Assembly (NCBI GenBank): GCA_039033995.1
Contig: JBCCBP010000001.1
Location: 1 to 64,000, forward strand
Source of the DNA: CALBPI01 sp039033995
Lineage (GTDB): Bacteria > Pseudomonadota > Gammaproteobacteria > Steroidobacterales > Woeseiaceae
Direction of reading: 5' to 3'
DNA length: 64,000 nucleotides
Below, piece by piece: positions 41,689 to 51,904 of the stretch (position 1 is its first letter; each line of letters opens with the position of its first letter). A program made the position numbers and the translations under genes. Under the pieces are notes generated by a model, which worked only from the letters and a program-made list of their open reading frames with translations, was not told the origin of the DNA and made no database searches.

Positions 41689-42870
41689 TCAATCGTCCGA
41701 CTGATAGTCTGCCAGCCTGACCACTTCGCTACGCGATCCAGCGGAGACTTGCTGATTGTGCTCAGCCGCGCTCACCGTGTTACGCCCGGCCGCTTTCGCC
41801 TGATACATTGCGTCGTCGGCGCGACGCAACAAATCCTCGATACTCTCGCCGGCCGAGAATTGGGCGACACCGGCAGACACGGTCACGTCGAGGCCCTGGC
41901 CAAACTGATGGTCGACAGTTGAGCGGCGAATCCGTTCGGCACAATCCATCGCGCCACGCAGATCGGTTCGCGGCAGAATGATGATGAATTCCTCGCCGCC
42001 GTATCGCCCGAGCTGGCGCGCTCGCACGACCGGAGAAATCTCGTCGAGTAGCCTGAGTTCGCTGCGCGCGCGTGAGGCAAATTCGGTCAGCACATCGTCA
42101 CCGGTCAAATGGCCAAAGCGATCATTGATCTGTTTGAAGAAATCGAGATCCAGAATCACGATGCTGAATACCTCGCTATAGCGCAACGCCCCTTCGCGTA
42201 GTACACCGAGCGTTTCGAGAATGCTGCGCCGGTTGAACGCCTGGGTCAGATGATCACGTTCCGCGAGGTGTGTGACTTTCGCGACCACCTCTCGCAATTC
42301 TTCATTGCGGCGCTGCAGGCGTTCGCGCAGCGACCCGACGTGATTGCCGAAAAACGCCGCCCAGATCAGAAGACTGCCGACCGCGCCTGCCTGAAACAGA
42401 AACGCGACAAAACTGCGCTGGTTTCGGTCGAGGGCGAACTCGACCAGGTTCAAAGCGACGAATCCTGCAAACGCCATGAACGCCATCATCGAGAACTCGC
42501 GCGCCTGCATCTGGAAGACGCCGAACATTAATACAATTAGGTATACCGAGATCTGCAGATCACGCCACTCCGGGATGCAGAACATGAACAAAACGACCCA
42601 GGTCAGCCCGATGCTGCATTGTGCGAACGTCATCGATGGGTCTTTGAAGCGCAGATTGGTGCCCGATCGGATCAGCCACCAGAACACAGCGACGTTGACG
42701 GCAACCGGCAGGCCCAGCGCCCACAGCACCGCCGACGGCGCTTGCAGCATATCCAGGGATTTCGCGACGATGGTCATTGCCGCCCATATGCCGTACAACA
42801 TGACGGACATCAGGAAGCGCTGCATGCGCAATTGCTGTGCCTGCTGGATTTTATCCCGTTGATCGCTCAT
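41689..42870 (-). CDS. Diguanylate cyclase with membrane sensor
   Basis: 393 residues. Six hydrophobic segments in the first 190 residues, a short coiled coil (LRERLQRRNEELREVVAKV), then a GGDEF domain with the GGEEF active-site loop (GRYGGEEFIIIL). I see no RxxD inhibitory site five residues before it. Likely makes cyclic di-GMP. It converges on mnmE with about 20 bases between stops. Confidence 0.9.
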   Translation of the reverse strand: MSDQRDKIQQAQQLRMQRFLMSVMLYGIWAAMTIVAKSLDMLQAPSAVLWALGLPVAVNVAVFWWLIRSGTNLRFKDPSMTFAQCSIGLTWVVLFMFCIPEWRDLQISVYLIVLMFGVFQMQAREFSMMAFMAFAGFVALNLVEFALDRNQRSFVAFLFQAGAVGSLLIWAAFFGNHVGSLRERLQRRNEELREVVAKVTHLAERDHLTQAFNRRSILETLGVLREGALRYSEVFSIVILDLDFFKQINDRFGHLTGDDVLTEFASRARSELRLLDEISPVVRARQLGRYGGEEFIIILPRTDLRGAMDCAERIRRSTVDHQFGQGLDVTVSAGVAQFSAGESIEDLLRRADDAMYQAKAAGRNTVSAAEHNQQVSAGSRSEVVRLADYQSDD

Positions 42871-42934
42871 GACGATCAGTGTCGCGACTCGCGGCGAACA
42901 CGTCCGCGTCCAAGTTCACGTTTTGTTCAAGCCG

Positions 42935-44113
42935 TCAGCCAAGCAGTCCTTCACGCTTATACAGATGGATTGCGATCAGCGTCAGAATGGTGCCGATGAT
43001 CAGTGATGAGCCAATCGACACTGCAACGAACAGTGGCTGCAGCGGTTCACCTTTGACGAGATCCAGAATCAACAAATGCTGCGACATGCTGGGCACGGTC
43101 ATCCACGTCAGCGAGGGCCGCAGATTGTTCACGGCTGCCACGATGATCGGCAGTGTCGGCAACAGCATCGTGATGTTCATATAGCTCTGCGCTTCCTTAA
43201 AGGTTTTCGTGAACGAAGCGACGACCGTCAGTAGTGCTGCGCCGATCAGTGCGAACGGTACCGTTACGACAAACGCCGTAATGACCTGCTTCGGTCCAAA
43301 GTCGACGCTCATGCCGAGCTGCTGCAACGGCATGAATTGCAGCACGACGGCGAAGGCAATCAATGCGAGCGCGAGTGACACCGACATGAACAGACAGGTT
43401 GCGAGCAATTTACCGATCAACAGCGTTGAGCGTTTTACGGGTAGCGTCAGCAACGGCTCAAGCGAACCGCGTTCACGTTCGCCCGCCGTCGTATCGATAG
43501 CGAGATACATACCGCCCGCCAACATCGCGAACAACAGGAAGTACGAGAGCATGCCGAGGATCAGCGCCGCGCGGCCGCTCGGTGTTGACGTATCAATCTC
43601 ATCGATTGTGATCGGACGCATTACCGACGGATCGACGCCGCGTGCCAGCAATCGCATCGCACCGATCTGGCGACTGTACCCGGAGATCATGCCTCGGGCG
43701 CGTCGGCCTTTGCGCGAGATGCTGGAATCCGAGTTATCCATCACGATACTGACGCGCGCGCTGCGTGCTTCCGTCCACTGTTCACCAAACGCTTCGTCGA
43801 TGATCAGCACCAGTTCATAAGTGCCGTCCTTGACCGCTTCGACTGCTTCGTCGGTGGTCAGCTCGATCGGCTCGATTTCGGTGTCTTCAGATTCGAGATA
43901 GTGCAGCAAACTGGGTGCATAGTCGGCGCCAATGACAGCGAGCTCCAACGGTTGCGTCTTGCTGTCGGTCGCCTGCTTCAGTGTCATTGAGATCAACACG
44001 GCGAACATCACTGGGCCGAATAACGGGCCGAATACGAGCGCACTCAACATCGTGCGTCGATCGCGGAAGTTATCGCGAATTTCTTTAAAGAAAACAGTCG
44101 ATAGGTGACTCAT
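42935..44113 (-). CDS. ABC-2 type transporter permease (NatB-like)
   Basis: 392 residues from ATG 44113. Six or so membrane segments: one near the N-terminus (about 25-45) and five after residue 180, with a large extracytoplasmic domain between. This is the NatB/ABC-2 exporter layout. The start ATG overlaps the stop of the ATPase gene as ATGA. Probably exports a small ion, drug or peptide; the substrate is unknown. Confidence 0.85.
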   Translation of the reverse strand: MSHLSTVFFKEIRDNFRDRRTMLSALVFGPLFGPVMFAVLISMTLKQATDSKTQPLELAVIGADYAPSLLHYLESEDTEIEPIELTTDEAVEAVKDGTYELVLIIDEAFGEQWTEARSARVSIVMDNSDSSISRKGRRARGMISGYSRQIGAMRLLARGVDPSVMRPITIDEIDTSTPSGRAALILGMLSYFLLFAMLAGGMYLAIDTTAGERERGSLEPLLTLPVKRSTLLIGKLLATCLFMSVSLALALIAFAVVLQFMPLQQLGMSVDFGPKQVITAFVVTVPFALIGAALLTVVASFTKTFKEAQSYMNITMLLPTLPIIVAAVNNLRPSLTWMTVPSMSQHLLILDLVKGEPLQPLFVAVSIGSSLIIGTILTLIAIHLYKREGLLG

Positions 44114-44844
44114 CGCAACATCTCCCCGGCCGGTGTAATCGCACGCACGAAAGCATCCTCCAGATCGTCGCTGCCGGTATTCTGTTTGATGTCCTCGGTG
44201 CTGCCTGTCATCGATACGGCGCCACCGGCAATGATGACAATGTCGTCGCACAAGGCGGCAACCTCCTGCATGACATGAGACGAGAACAGCACACACTTAC
44301 CCTGGTCGCGCAGTTTGCGAATGATTTTTCTGAGGCTGCGCGTCGCCATGACGTCGAGTCCGTTCGTCGGCTCATCCAGAATCACATTCTGCGGTCCGTG
44401 TACCAGCGCGCGCGCCAGTGCCACCTTGGTTTTCTGGCCCTGCGAAAAGCCTTTTGTGCGGCGATCGGCGAAATCGCCAATCTCCAGCAGATCGATCATC
44501 TCATCCACACGATCCTTCGCTTGCTGACCACGCAGACCGTGCATCGCGGCGAAATAGGCGATGTTTTCTCTCGCTGTCAGTTGCTGGTACAGCCCGGCGC
44601 CATGCGGTAACGCGCCCAGTCGCGCGCGCGCCTGCAAAGGCTGTGTGGCGACATCGATGTTGTCGATCAGCGCCTGTCCGGCCTCCGGTTTGATCGCGGT
44701 GTATAACACGCGCATCGTTGTCGACTTGCCGGCGCCGTTTGGCCCGAGTAATCCGGTGATCTGTCCATCTGGTGCCGTGAAGCTGACATCGCTGACGGCA
44801 ATGACGTCCCCGAATGATTTTTTGATGTTCTGTACTCTGATCAT
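44110..44844 (-). CDS. ABC transporter ATP-binding protein (NatA-like)
   Basis: 244 residues. Walker A GPNGAGKS, signature FSQGQKTKVALARAL and Walker B NVILDEPTNGLD. The ATPase partner of the permease at 42935-44113. It lies nine bases downstream of the S33 peptidase gene and is probably in the same transcript. Confidence 0.9.
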   Translation of the reverse strand: MIRVQNIKKSFGDVIAVSDVSFTAPDGQITGLLGPNGAGKSTTMRVLYTAIKPEAGQALIDNIDVATQPLQARARLGALPHGAGLYQQLTARENIAYFAAMHGLRGQQAKDRVDEMIDLLEIGDFADRRTKGFSQGQKTKVALARALVHGPQNVILDEPTNGLDVMATRSLRKIIRKLRDQGKCVLFSSHVMQEVAALCDDIVIIAGGAVSMTGSTEDIKQNTGSDDLEDAFVRAITPAGEMLR

Positions 44845-44853
44845 GCGGCTCTC

Positions 44854-46335
44854 TCAGGGTGTCGGGCCAGTGGGGCTTGTGAAAATTGGCATGCCGCGCA
44901 GTCGCTCGACGCAGGTGCTGTCGAGGTTGCTGACATCGGCTTCGGCAACGAACTGCCCGAGCAGATCCGGCACACAGCCAAGACTCGAAATGATGTGCCC
45001 TTGCTGCGGCGCGACGATGTGTTTGGCACTGGTCAATGTTTGCATTGCGCGCTCAGCATTACCTGGTGGTGTCACCGGGTCGAACTCTCCCGATAACAGC
45101 AAGACCGGCTTGTCGGATTCGACCGGATCGTTGAAGCCATCGTGAACGGTGCCTGCGGGCCAGACTTCGCAGGTGGCTTTGAGGTACTGATACTGGAACT
45201 CGCCCATGTAGCTGGCTTCGCGCTCAGCCGCGAGATAACCGTCGTCGAAAAACGGTGCGTCTTCGCTGCAGACGACCGCGTTGTGCATGCCCATCGCGAG
45301 CAAGTCCGGGAAGCTCTCGTTCAGCATCGCGGCGTTGGCCGCCATCATCGTGTAACGGCCTTCACTGGCTTCGGTCAGCATGATGGGTAGCAGCGCGCGC
45401 ATCAGCGGTTGGTAGCTCGCCAGCCGCACAATACCCATCAGCTCGCCATCGCTCAGATGCTGATCGATCATTTCACCGGTGCGTGGATGCGGTAGCTGTA
45501 CGGTGACCGGTTCAGCTTCCAGTGATTGCATCAAGCCGCGGAACTTCGCGTCCAGATCGCCGTGCGTATCGGCGCAGGAAGCGTCTTCCGCACAGCGGGC
45601 GAACAACGCCTGCAAACTTTTCTCGGCCGCGATGCCGAGATCCGGTCCGAGCAGCTGGTCGGCTGCGATGACACCATCGATGATCACGCTGCGCACATGT
45701 TCGGGGTATTGCTTCAGGTAGTGCAGTGCGACCCGAGTACCGTAGGACCCGCCCCACAGATTCAGCGTGTCATAGCCCATCGCTGCACGTACCCGATCGA
45801 GATCATCGACAGCAACGCTGGTGGTGTAGAACCGCGGATCGCCGGGCAGCTCATCCAGGCAACGTGTGGTCTCTGCAACAGCCAGTTCAAGGTTGTAGTC
45901 CGCAGGCTGGGCATCGGTGACCGCATTGCAGGGCAGTTGGTTCGATTCACCCGTACCGCGTTGATCGACCAGAAGAATATCGCGTTTGCGACGAATCGCA
46001 CTGAACGCACTGCGCATCGATAAGTAGCTGTCAACCGCGCCCTGGCCTGGGCCGCCCGCGAAAAACACTAAAGGATCGGGTAGCGGTTCGACCGCGAGTG
46101 CAGGAATGACTGCGATACGCAGCGCAATCTGCTTGCCGTCCGGCTCGGCCGGATTTTCGGGCACATTGAACGAGCCGCACTCGGCCTTGGCGGTGGTCTG
46201 CGCGAACCCCGCATCGATGCGACAGGGTGAGAGCTCGATCTCGTTTGCGCTGGCGGTTCCGAGAGCGACGCAGGTGCTGGCGATCAATGACCCAAGCAGT
46301 CTCGTAATGCGGCGTGATGGCAACGGTTGGAACAT
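44854..46335 (-). CDS. Exported S33-type alpha/beta hydrolase (TAP-like C-terminus)
   Basis: 493 residues. Signal peptide (LLGSLIASTCVALGTASA), then an alpha/beta hydrolase with FFAGGPGQGA, DQRGTGES, nucleophile elbow GGSYGTR and a C-terminal LLSGEFDPVTPP ... GHIISSLGC segment with the acid and histidine, as in tripeptidyl-aminopeptidase-like proteins. Periplasmic peptidase or esterase. Operon with the NatAB-like ABC exporter downstream suggests a joint role in handling peptides (inference). Confidence 0.87.
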   Translation of the reverse strand: MFQPLPSRRITRLLGSLIASTCVALGTASANEIELSPCRIDAGFAQTTAKAECGSFNVPENPAEPDGKQIALRIAVIPALAVEPLPDPLVFFAGGPGQGAVDSYLSMRSAFSAIRRKRDILLVDQRGTGESNQLPCNAVTDAQPADYNLELAVAETTRCLDELPGDPRFYTTSVAVDDLDRVRAAMGYDTLNLWGGSYGTRVALHYLKQYPEHVRSVIIDGVIAADQLLGPDLGIAAEKSLQALFARCAEDASCADTHGDLDAKFRGLMQSLEAEPVTVQLPHPRTGEMIDQHLSDGELMGIVRLASYQPLMRALLPIMLTEASEGRYTMMAANAAMLNESFPDLLAMGMHNAVVCSEDAPFFDDGYLAAEREASYMGEFQYQYLKATCEVWPAGTVHDGFNDPVESDKPVLLLSGEFDPVTPPGNAERAMQTLTSAKHIVAPQQGHIISSLGCVPDLLGQFVAEADVSNLDSTCVERLRGMPIFTSPTGPTP

Positions 46336-46695
46336 GGCGTTATCTCAACGAATATCCTGAAATTTCACGGGAGTATGCCGAAAACGCCGCATACATTGCG
46401 AGCGCCATTTAGTTTCGCGTCATCTGCGCCTTGTCGTTTCGTACATCCGCCACAAGTCGCGTCGCGATTCGCTTAACGTATTGAAATTTATTGAATTTCA
46501 CTGTAACCGGGAATCGGTCTGCAAGACCAATCGGTTGACGGTCGCGAGTCTGCAACGTCCGCGATGCGCAACAAGTGGCTGCCTGCAAGAGCAGAAAAGC
46601 CTGCGAAAACCGACAAAAATGCGCGGCAAAACCGTGTTTTGGCGCGTCGCCACGTTTAAACTACCGCCCCTTGCTGTGAAGTGCCTGTGAGTCTA
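46336..46695. other. Divergent intergenic region before mnmG
   Basis: About 360 bases. It has a perfect 10-bp palindrome TGAAATTTCA at 46358-46367 and a related inverted repeat TGAAATT-N5-AATTTCA at 46482-46500. They could bind a common regulator of the peptidase/ABC operon or mnmG. Otherwise I see no RNA gene or conserved element; a possible TTGGCG-N16-TAAACT promoter precedes mnmG. Confidence 0.4.
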
Positions 46696-48624
46696 ATGAT
46701 GGCTAGCCAACAATATGACGTGATTGTGGTCGGTGGTGGCCATTCCGGTACCGAGGCCGCGCTGGCCGCGGCCCGCACAGGTGCCAGTACGTTATTGATC
46801 ACGCAGGCCATCGAAACGCTGGGCCAGATGAGCTGCAACCCGGCGATTGGTGGCATCGGCAAAGGTCACCTGACCCGTGAGGTCGACGCGCTCGGTGGTG
46901 CGATGGCGGCTGCGATCGACGAGGCCGGTATCCAGTTCCGCACGTTGAATGCCAGCAAAGGTCCCGCGGTGCGTGCGACTCGTGCGCAGGCAGATCGCGT
47001 GTTGTATCGGCAAGCGATTCGCCGCAGGCTCGAACATCAGCCGGGGCTGCGTCTATTCCAAAGCATGGTCACCGACCTGATCGTGGAAGACGAGCAAGTG
47101 GTCGGCGTCACGACGCAAATGGGGCTCGATTTTCGGGCACGTGCTGTCGTGTTGACCGTCGGTACGTTTCTCGGCGGCGTGATTCACCTCGGCAGCACGC
47201 AATATGGCGGCGGTCGCGCCGGTGATGCGGCTTCCAATCGGTTGGCGGCGCGTATGCGCGAGCTTCCCTTTCGAGTCGCGCGTCTCAAAACGGGTACGCC
47301 ACCACGCCTCGATAGTCGCACCATCGATTTTTCAAAACTTGAAGAGCAGCAGGGCGACAACCCGGCACCGGTGTTCTCTTTCCTGGGGCGGCGGAGCGAT
47401 CACCCGCGCCAGATCTCGTGTTACATCACGCACACTAATGAACACACCCACGACCTGATCCGAGCATCGCTGCATGAGTCACCGATGTATCAAGGTCATA
47501 TCGAGGGCGTAGGGCCGCGGTATTGCCCGTCGGTAGAAGACAAGATCGTACGCTTCGCGGACAAGTCATCGCACCAGGTGTTTATCGAGCCTGAGGGTCT
47601 CGACACTTTTGAGGTGTATCCGAATGGCATTTCGACCAGCCTGCCGTATGCGACTCAGGAAGCATTTGTGCGCAGCATCAGTGGTCTTGAAAATGCGCAC
47701 ATCACACGACCCGGGTATGCGATCGAGTACGACTATTTCGATCCACGCGATCTGCAGTTGACGCTGGAAACGCGTTTTCTCGCGGGGCTCTATTTTGCCG
47801 GTCAGATCAATGGCACGACCGGTTATGAAGAGGCCGCAGCGCAGGGTATTCTCGCCGGCATCAATGCGGCGCGCCGGTCGGCGGACCAACCGCAGTGGTC
47901 TCCGACACGCGACGAAGCGTATCTCGGTGTGCTGGTGGATGATCTGGTGACTCAGGGCGCCAGCGAGCCGTATCGGATGTTTACCAGTCGCGCAGAACAT
48001 CGCCTGTTGCTGCGCGAAGATAACGCCGATCGACGACTGACACCGATCGGTCGCGAGCTGGGCGTTGTGGACGATCATCGCTGGCGCGTATTCGAAGCGC
48101 GCCAGGCGCTGGCGGAACAGGAGTCAGCGCGTTTGTCGAAAATCGTTGTGCGGGCTGAAGATTTGTCCGGTATCGATTTGTTTAAGAATGGCCAGTCGCT
48201 ATCGCGGGAGACGCACGCGCTCGAACTGCTACGGCGCCCCGAGGTGGATCATCGTTCACTGACAGCGGTCCCGGTGGTTGGCTCAATGGTAACGGCCGAT
48301 GATGTTGCTGACGATGATTATCTGGCGAGCGCGGAGTTTGCTGACAGCGTGCGTTTGCAAGTTGAAACCGATACCAAGTACTCGGGCTATGTCGAGCGCC
48401 AGCGCCGCGAAATCGAGCAGCACCGCAAACAACAGTCGCTGCGATTGCCGGCGGATATCGACTATGCGGAGGTCCACGGCCTGTCCAACGAAGCGCGTCA
48501 AAAGCTCTCCGAGGCGCGGCCGGAAACGATCGGTCAGGCGGGCCGGTTAGCCGGTGTGACGCCTGCGGCAGTATCGCTGTTGTTGGTGCACATGAAAAAA
48601 CGCAGTCTGAAGAAGAGCGCCTGA
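46696..48624 (+). CDS. mnmG: tRNA uridine-5-carboxymethylaminomethyl(34) synthesis enzyme MnmG
   Basis: About 642 residues from ATG 46696 (46699, or GTG 46681, also possible). FAD-binding motif VGGGHSGTEAA at the N-terminus, the RVLYRQ and PRYCPSVEDKI blocks, and GLYFAGQINGTTGYEEA. It modifies wobble uridines together with MnmE. Unlike in most bacteria, rsmG does not follow directly. Confidence 0.97.
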   Translation: MMASQQYDVIVVGGGHSGTEAALAAARTGASTLLITQAIETLGQMSCNPAIGGIGKGHLTREVDALGGAMAAAIDEAGIQFRTLNASKGPAVRATRAQADRVLYRQAIRRRLEHQPGLRLFQSMVTDLIVEDEQVVGVTTQMGLDFRARAVVLTVGTFLGGVIHLGSTQYGGGRAGDAASNRLAARMRELPFRVARLKTGTPPRLDSRTIDFSKLEEQQGDNPAPVFSFLGRRSDHPRQISCYITHTNEHTHDLIRASLHESPMYQGHIEGVGPRYCPSVEDKIVRFADKSSHQVFIEPEGLDTFEVYPNGISTSLPYATQEAFVRSISGLENAHITRPGYAIEYDYFDPRDLQLTLETRFLAGLYFAGQINGTTGYEEAAAQGILAGINAARRSADQPQWSPTRDEAYLGVLVDDLVTQGASEPYRMFTSRAEHRLLLREDNADRRLTPIGRELGVVDDHRWRVFEARQALAEQESARLSKIVVRAEDLSGIDLFKNGQSLSRETHALELLRRPEVDHRSLTAVPVVGSMVTADDVADDDYLASAEFADSVRLQVETDTKYSGYVERQRREIEQHRKQQSLRLPADIDYAEVHGLSNEARQKLSEARPETIGQAGRLAGVTPAAVSLLLVHMKKRSLKKSA

Positions 48625-48631
48625 TCCCGCG

Positions 48632-50116
48632 ATGAGGGCATACGGGCTCGCAATCTTGCTGGCGTTAGGGCTCGTCGGCTGTGCGGACAGTGAACCGAAC
48701 CCTGAGGCTGTAGCGAGCATCGTAAGAGGTTTGTCGGCGACCCCGGAATCCATCGACCCGCAACTCGCTCGCAGTGTCGCGTCGGCTGTTGTACTGACAG
48801 ATTTGTATGAAGGCTTGCTGACCCGTAACGCGGAAGGTCAGATCATCGCCGGAGCAGCTGCCCGTTGGGCGTTGTCCGCCGATGAGCGTAAATACACGTT
48901 CGAGTTGCGTGAGGGACTCAGATGGTCGGACGGCAGCACGTTGACCGCCGCCGACTTCGTCCGCGGCTGGACGACGCTCGTTGCCGACGACACGGCTGCA
49001 TTTTATGCGGATTTGCTGAACCCGGTGCGGCGCAACGGCGACGGCCGCCTCGCCATTGAGGCACCGGATGACACCACACTGGTCGTCACGCTGACCGCAC
49101 CCACCGCGGATTTTCTGCAACGCCTGGCACACCCGGCGCTGGCACCGCGCGCGCAGGGCGAGGCCCGCTTCAACGGTGCCTACCAGCTGGAGCAGTACAC
49201 GCCGCTCGGCAATATCACGCTCGTGCGCAATCCATACTTTCATGCGGCCGATAGTGTGGACATCGCCCGGGTCGAGTATCAGCCGTTCGAGCAGGAGCAA
49301 ACGGAGTACGCCGCTTTTCGCGCTGGCACCGTCGATGTGACCAGCCGTGTACCGCGTGCGGTGTTCCGCCAAGAGCCACGTCCGGATTCGTTGCGCACGG
49401 CACCGTACCTCGGTGTGGTGTATCTGAGTTTCAATATGCGCGATGCGCCGAGCGCTTCAACCCGTCTTCAGTTGTCGGCGGCTATCGATCGACCGGCGCT
49501 GACGGATACGATCATTGGCCGCGGTGAGCGACCCGCGTATGGGCTCATACCGCCGGGCGTCGCCAACGGGGTTTTACCGTTTGAGAGCCGCTTGCAGTCG
49601 GTGGACCCTGTCGAGTCTGGCAGCCAGCCAGCCGGTGAGTTGACCCTGCACTATGCGACCTCGGACGAAAACCGCGTCGTCGCCGCTGCGCTTCAGGAAA
49701 TGTGGCGCAGCGCTTTCCCGGATCTGAAAGTCACCCTTGCCAACAAGGAATTTCGTGTCTTGCTCAGCGAATCGCGCGCGGGCACGTTTGACGGGCTGAT
49801 GCGCCGTAGCTGGATCGCGGATTACAACGATGCCAGCCAGTTCCTGGCGATTTTAAAGAGCGATGCGGCAGCGAACAGCAGCGGGTTCGCCGATGCGCGA
49901 TTGGACACATTGCTCGCGGCGATCGACAGCACGAACGATCCTGCCCAACGCGAGCGCTTGCTGCATGCCGCTGAACAATTGGTTGCGGCACAGGTTCCGG
50001 TGATCCCGCTCTATTTCTTCGTCTCCAAACACATGGTGGCGCGTCGAGTAGCAGGTTGGCAGGACAACCCGCTCGATGTGCATCCAACCCGCTTCCTGCG
50101 ACTGCTCTCTGAGTGA
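48632..50116 (+). CDS. Oligopeptide ABC transporter substrate-binding lipoprotein (OppA-like)
   Basis: 494 residues. Lipobox LGLVGC at about 12-17, then a solute-binding protein family 5 fold: SVASAVVLTDLYEGLLTRN, GLRWSDGSTLTAADFVRGW, and C-terminal PVIPLYFFVSKHMV. First gene of a complete five-part importer (with two permeases and two fused ATPases). Binds peptides in the periplasm. Starts eight bases after mnmG. Confidence 0.92.
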   Translation: MRAYGLAILLALGLVGCADSEPNPEAVASIVRGLSATPESIDPQLARSVASAVVLTDLYEGLLTRNAEGQIIAGAAARWALSADERKYTFELREGLRWSDGSTLTAADFVRGWTTLVADDTAAFYADLLNPVRRNGDGRLAIEAPDDTTLVVTLTAPTADFLQRLAHPALAPRAQGEARFNGAYQLEQYTPLGNITLVRNPYFHAADSVDIARVEYQPFEQEQTEYAAFRAGTVDVTSRVPRAVFRQEPRPDSLRTAPYLGVVYLSFNMRDAPSASTRLQLSAAIDRPALTDTIIGRGERPAYGLIPPGVANGVLPFESRLQSVDPVESGSQPAGELTLHYATSDENRVVAAALQEMWRSAFPDLKVTLANKEFRVLLSESRAGTFDGLMRRSWIADYNDASQFLAILKSDAAANSSGFADARLDTLLAAIDSTNDPAQRERLLHAAEQLVAAQVPVIPLYFFVSKHMVARRVAGWQDNPLDVHPTRFLRLLSE

Positions 50117-50120
50117 CACC

Positions 50121-51035
50121 ATGCTGCGCTATACGATAAGCCGATTGATCAGCGTGATACCAACACTGCTGTTGGTCATGATGATCACATTCCTGCTCGT
50201 ACACGCAGCCCCCGGTGGTCCGTTCGACAGCGAGCGTACATTACCGTCGGAGATGCAGGCACGCTTGCAGGCGGCCTACGGTCTTGATCAGCCGCTTTGG
50301 GTACAGTTTGGGAACTACCTCGGCGGTTTGCTGCAAGGCGATATGGGCCCATCGTTTCGCTATCCGCAGTCGAGTGTTAATGAACTGATCGGTGATGCCG
50401 CGCCCGTGTCGCTGTTGTTAGGTAGCCTGGCTTTCGTCATCGCGGTGGTATTCGGTTCCGCCGCTGGGATCATGGCCGCATTGCGCCAGAATCGTGCGAC
50501 GGACCATCTGTTGATGACGGTCGCGATGACCGGCATCTCGGTACCGGCGTTCGTGGTCGCACCGCTGCTGGTGTTGTTGTTCGCGATCACGCTGGGTTGG
50601 CTGCCTGCGAGCGGCCTGAGCACGCCACGTCATTTCATACTGCCGGTGTTCGCGCTGGCATTGCCGACCGCCGCTTACGTGGCGCGCCTTATTCGTGCGA
50701 GCATGCTTGAGGTGTTGAAGGGCCAGTTTATTCGCACGGCACGCGCCCAGGGTTTGTCGTCGCGCACGCTGGTGCTGCGCTACGCATTGAAGCCGGCGCT
50801 GATACCTGTCGTCTCCTACCTCGGGCCAGCCGTGGCCGCTTTGCTGAGTGGCTCGGTCGTGATCGAACAGATTTTCAATATCCCCGGCCTCGGGCGGCTT
50901 TTCATCCAGAGCGCGCTGAACCGGGATTACACGCTGGTCATGGGTTTGGTGATTTTGTATAGCACTTTGCTGGTGCTACTCAATCTCATCGTCGACTTGT
51001 TGTATGCCGTGTTGGATCCGCGGGTGCGCTACTGA
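50121..51035 (+). CDS. Oligopeptide ABC transporter permease, OppB-like
   Basis: 304 residues. Six membrane segments; the EAA-type loop with ARAQGLSSRTLVLRYALKPAL. The ATG follows the OppA stop within five bases. It overlaps the next permease as TGATG. Confidence 0.93.
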   Translation: MLRYTISRLISVIPTLLLVMMITFLLVHAAPGGPFDSERTLPSEMQARLQAAYGLDQPLWVQFGNYLGGLLQGDMGPSFRYPQSSVNELIGDAAPVSLLLGSLAFVIAVVFGSAAGIMAALRQNRATDHLLMTVAMTGISVPAFVVAPLLVLLFAITLGWLPASGLSTPRHFILPVFALALPTAAYVARLIRASMLEVLKGQFIRTARAQGLSSRTLVLRYALKPALIPVVSYLGPAVAALLSGSVVIEQIFNIPGLGRLFIQSALNRDYTLVMGLVILYSTLLVLLNLIVDLLYAVLDPRVRY

Positions 51036-51904
51036 TGATGACAGCAGCGAACAGAAAGGCGCTGGGTTGGCAGGCCTGGTATGCGATGCGGCGCGATCGC
51101 TTGTTGATCGTTTCCGCGACATTGCTCGCGTTGATCGTCGTCGCGGTGATTATCGGCCCGTGGCTGACACCACACAGTTATCAAACCATGGATCTGTCGG
51201 CGGTGTTGCTGTCCCCGCAATGGGCGGACTATCGCTGGTTCGGTACCGATGATCTCGGTCGCGACTTGTTCGCACGCGTCATGCAGGGCGGTCGCATCTC
51301 GTTGATGGTGGGCATTGTGTCGACGTTTGTCAGTCTGGTCGTTGGTGTCCTCTATGGCGCGACGGCCGGTTATTTCGGCGGGCGTATCGATCACCTGATG
51401 ATGCGATTTGTCGACATCCTCTACGCGCTGCCGTTCATGTTCTTTGTGATTCTGCTGATGGTTCTTTTCGGTCGTAACATCCTGTTGATCTTCGTGGCGA
51501 TCGGCGCGGTTAACTGGCTGGACATGGCCCGCATCGTACGTGGCCAGACGCTGGCGCTGCGGCGCCGCGAATACGTCGAGGCGGCCGAGATGGCCGGCGC
51601 GTCCAGTCGGCGGATCATCTTTCGCCATATCGTGCCGAACCTACTCGGTGTCGTTGTCGTCTATGCCACGCTGACGGTGCCGCAGGTGATCCTGATCGAG
51701 TCGTTTCTGAGCTTTATCGGGCTCGGCGTGCAGGAGCCGATGACGTCGTGGGGTGCATTGGTGCAGCGAGGCACAGAGCTCATGAGCATTGCGCCCTGGG
51801 TACTCGTGATTCCGTCGGTGATGCTTGCCGTGTCGTTGTTGTGCCTGAACTTTGTCGGTGACGGCTTACGCGATGCACTCGATCCCAAGGATGGCCACCG
51901 ATGA
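51035..51904 (+). CDS. Oligopeptide ABC transporter permease, OppC-like
   Basis: 289 residues. N-terminal helix, cytoplasmic GTDDLGRDLFARVMQG and an EAA loop (AAEMAGASSRRIIFRHIVPN), then membrane segments to the end. ATG overlaps the OppB stop and its stop overlaps the ATPase start (ATGA). Confidence 0.93.
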   Translation: MMTAANRKALGWQAWYAMRRDRLLIVSATLLALIVVAVIIGPWLTPHSYQTMDLSAVLLSPQWADYRWFGTDDLGRDLFARVMQGGRISLMVGIVSTFVSLVVGVLYGATAGYFGGRIDHLMMRFVDILYALPFMFFVILLMVLFGRNILLIFVAIGAVNWLDMARIVRGQTLALRRREYVEAAEMAGASSRRIIFRHIVPNLLGVVVVYATLTVPQVILIESFLSFIGLGVQEPMTSWGALVQRGTELMSIAPWVLVIPSVMLAVSLLCLNFVGDGLRDALDPKDGHR

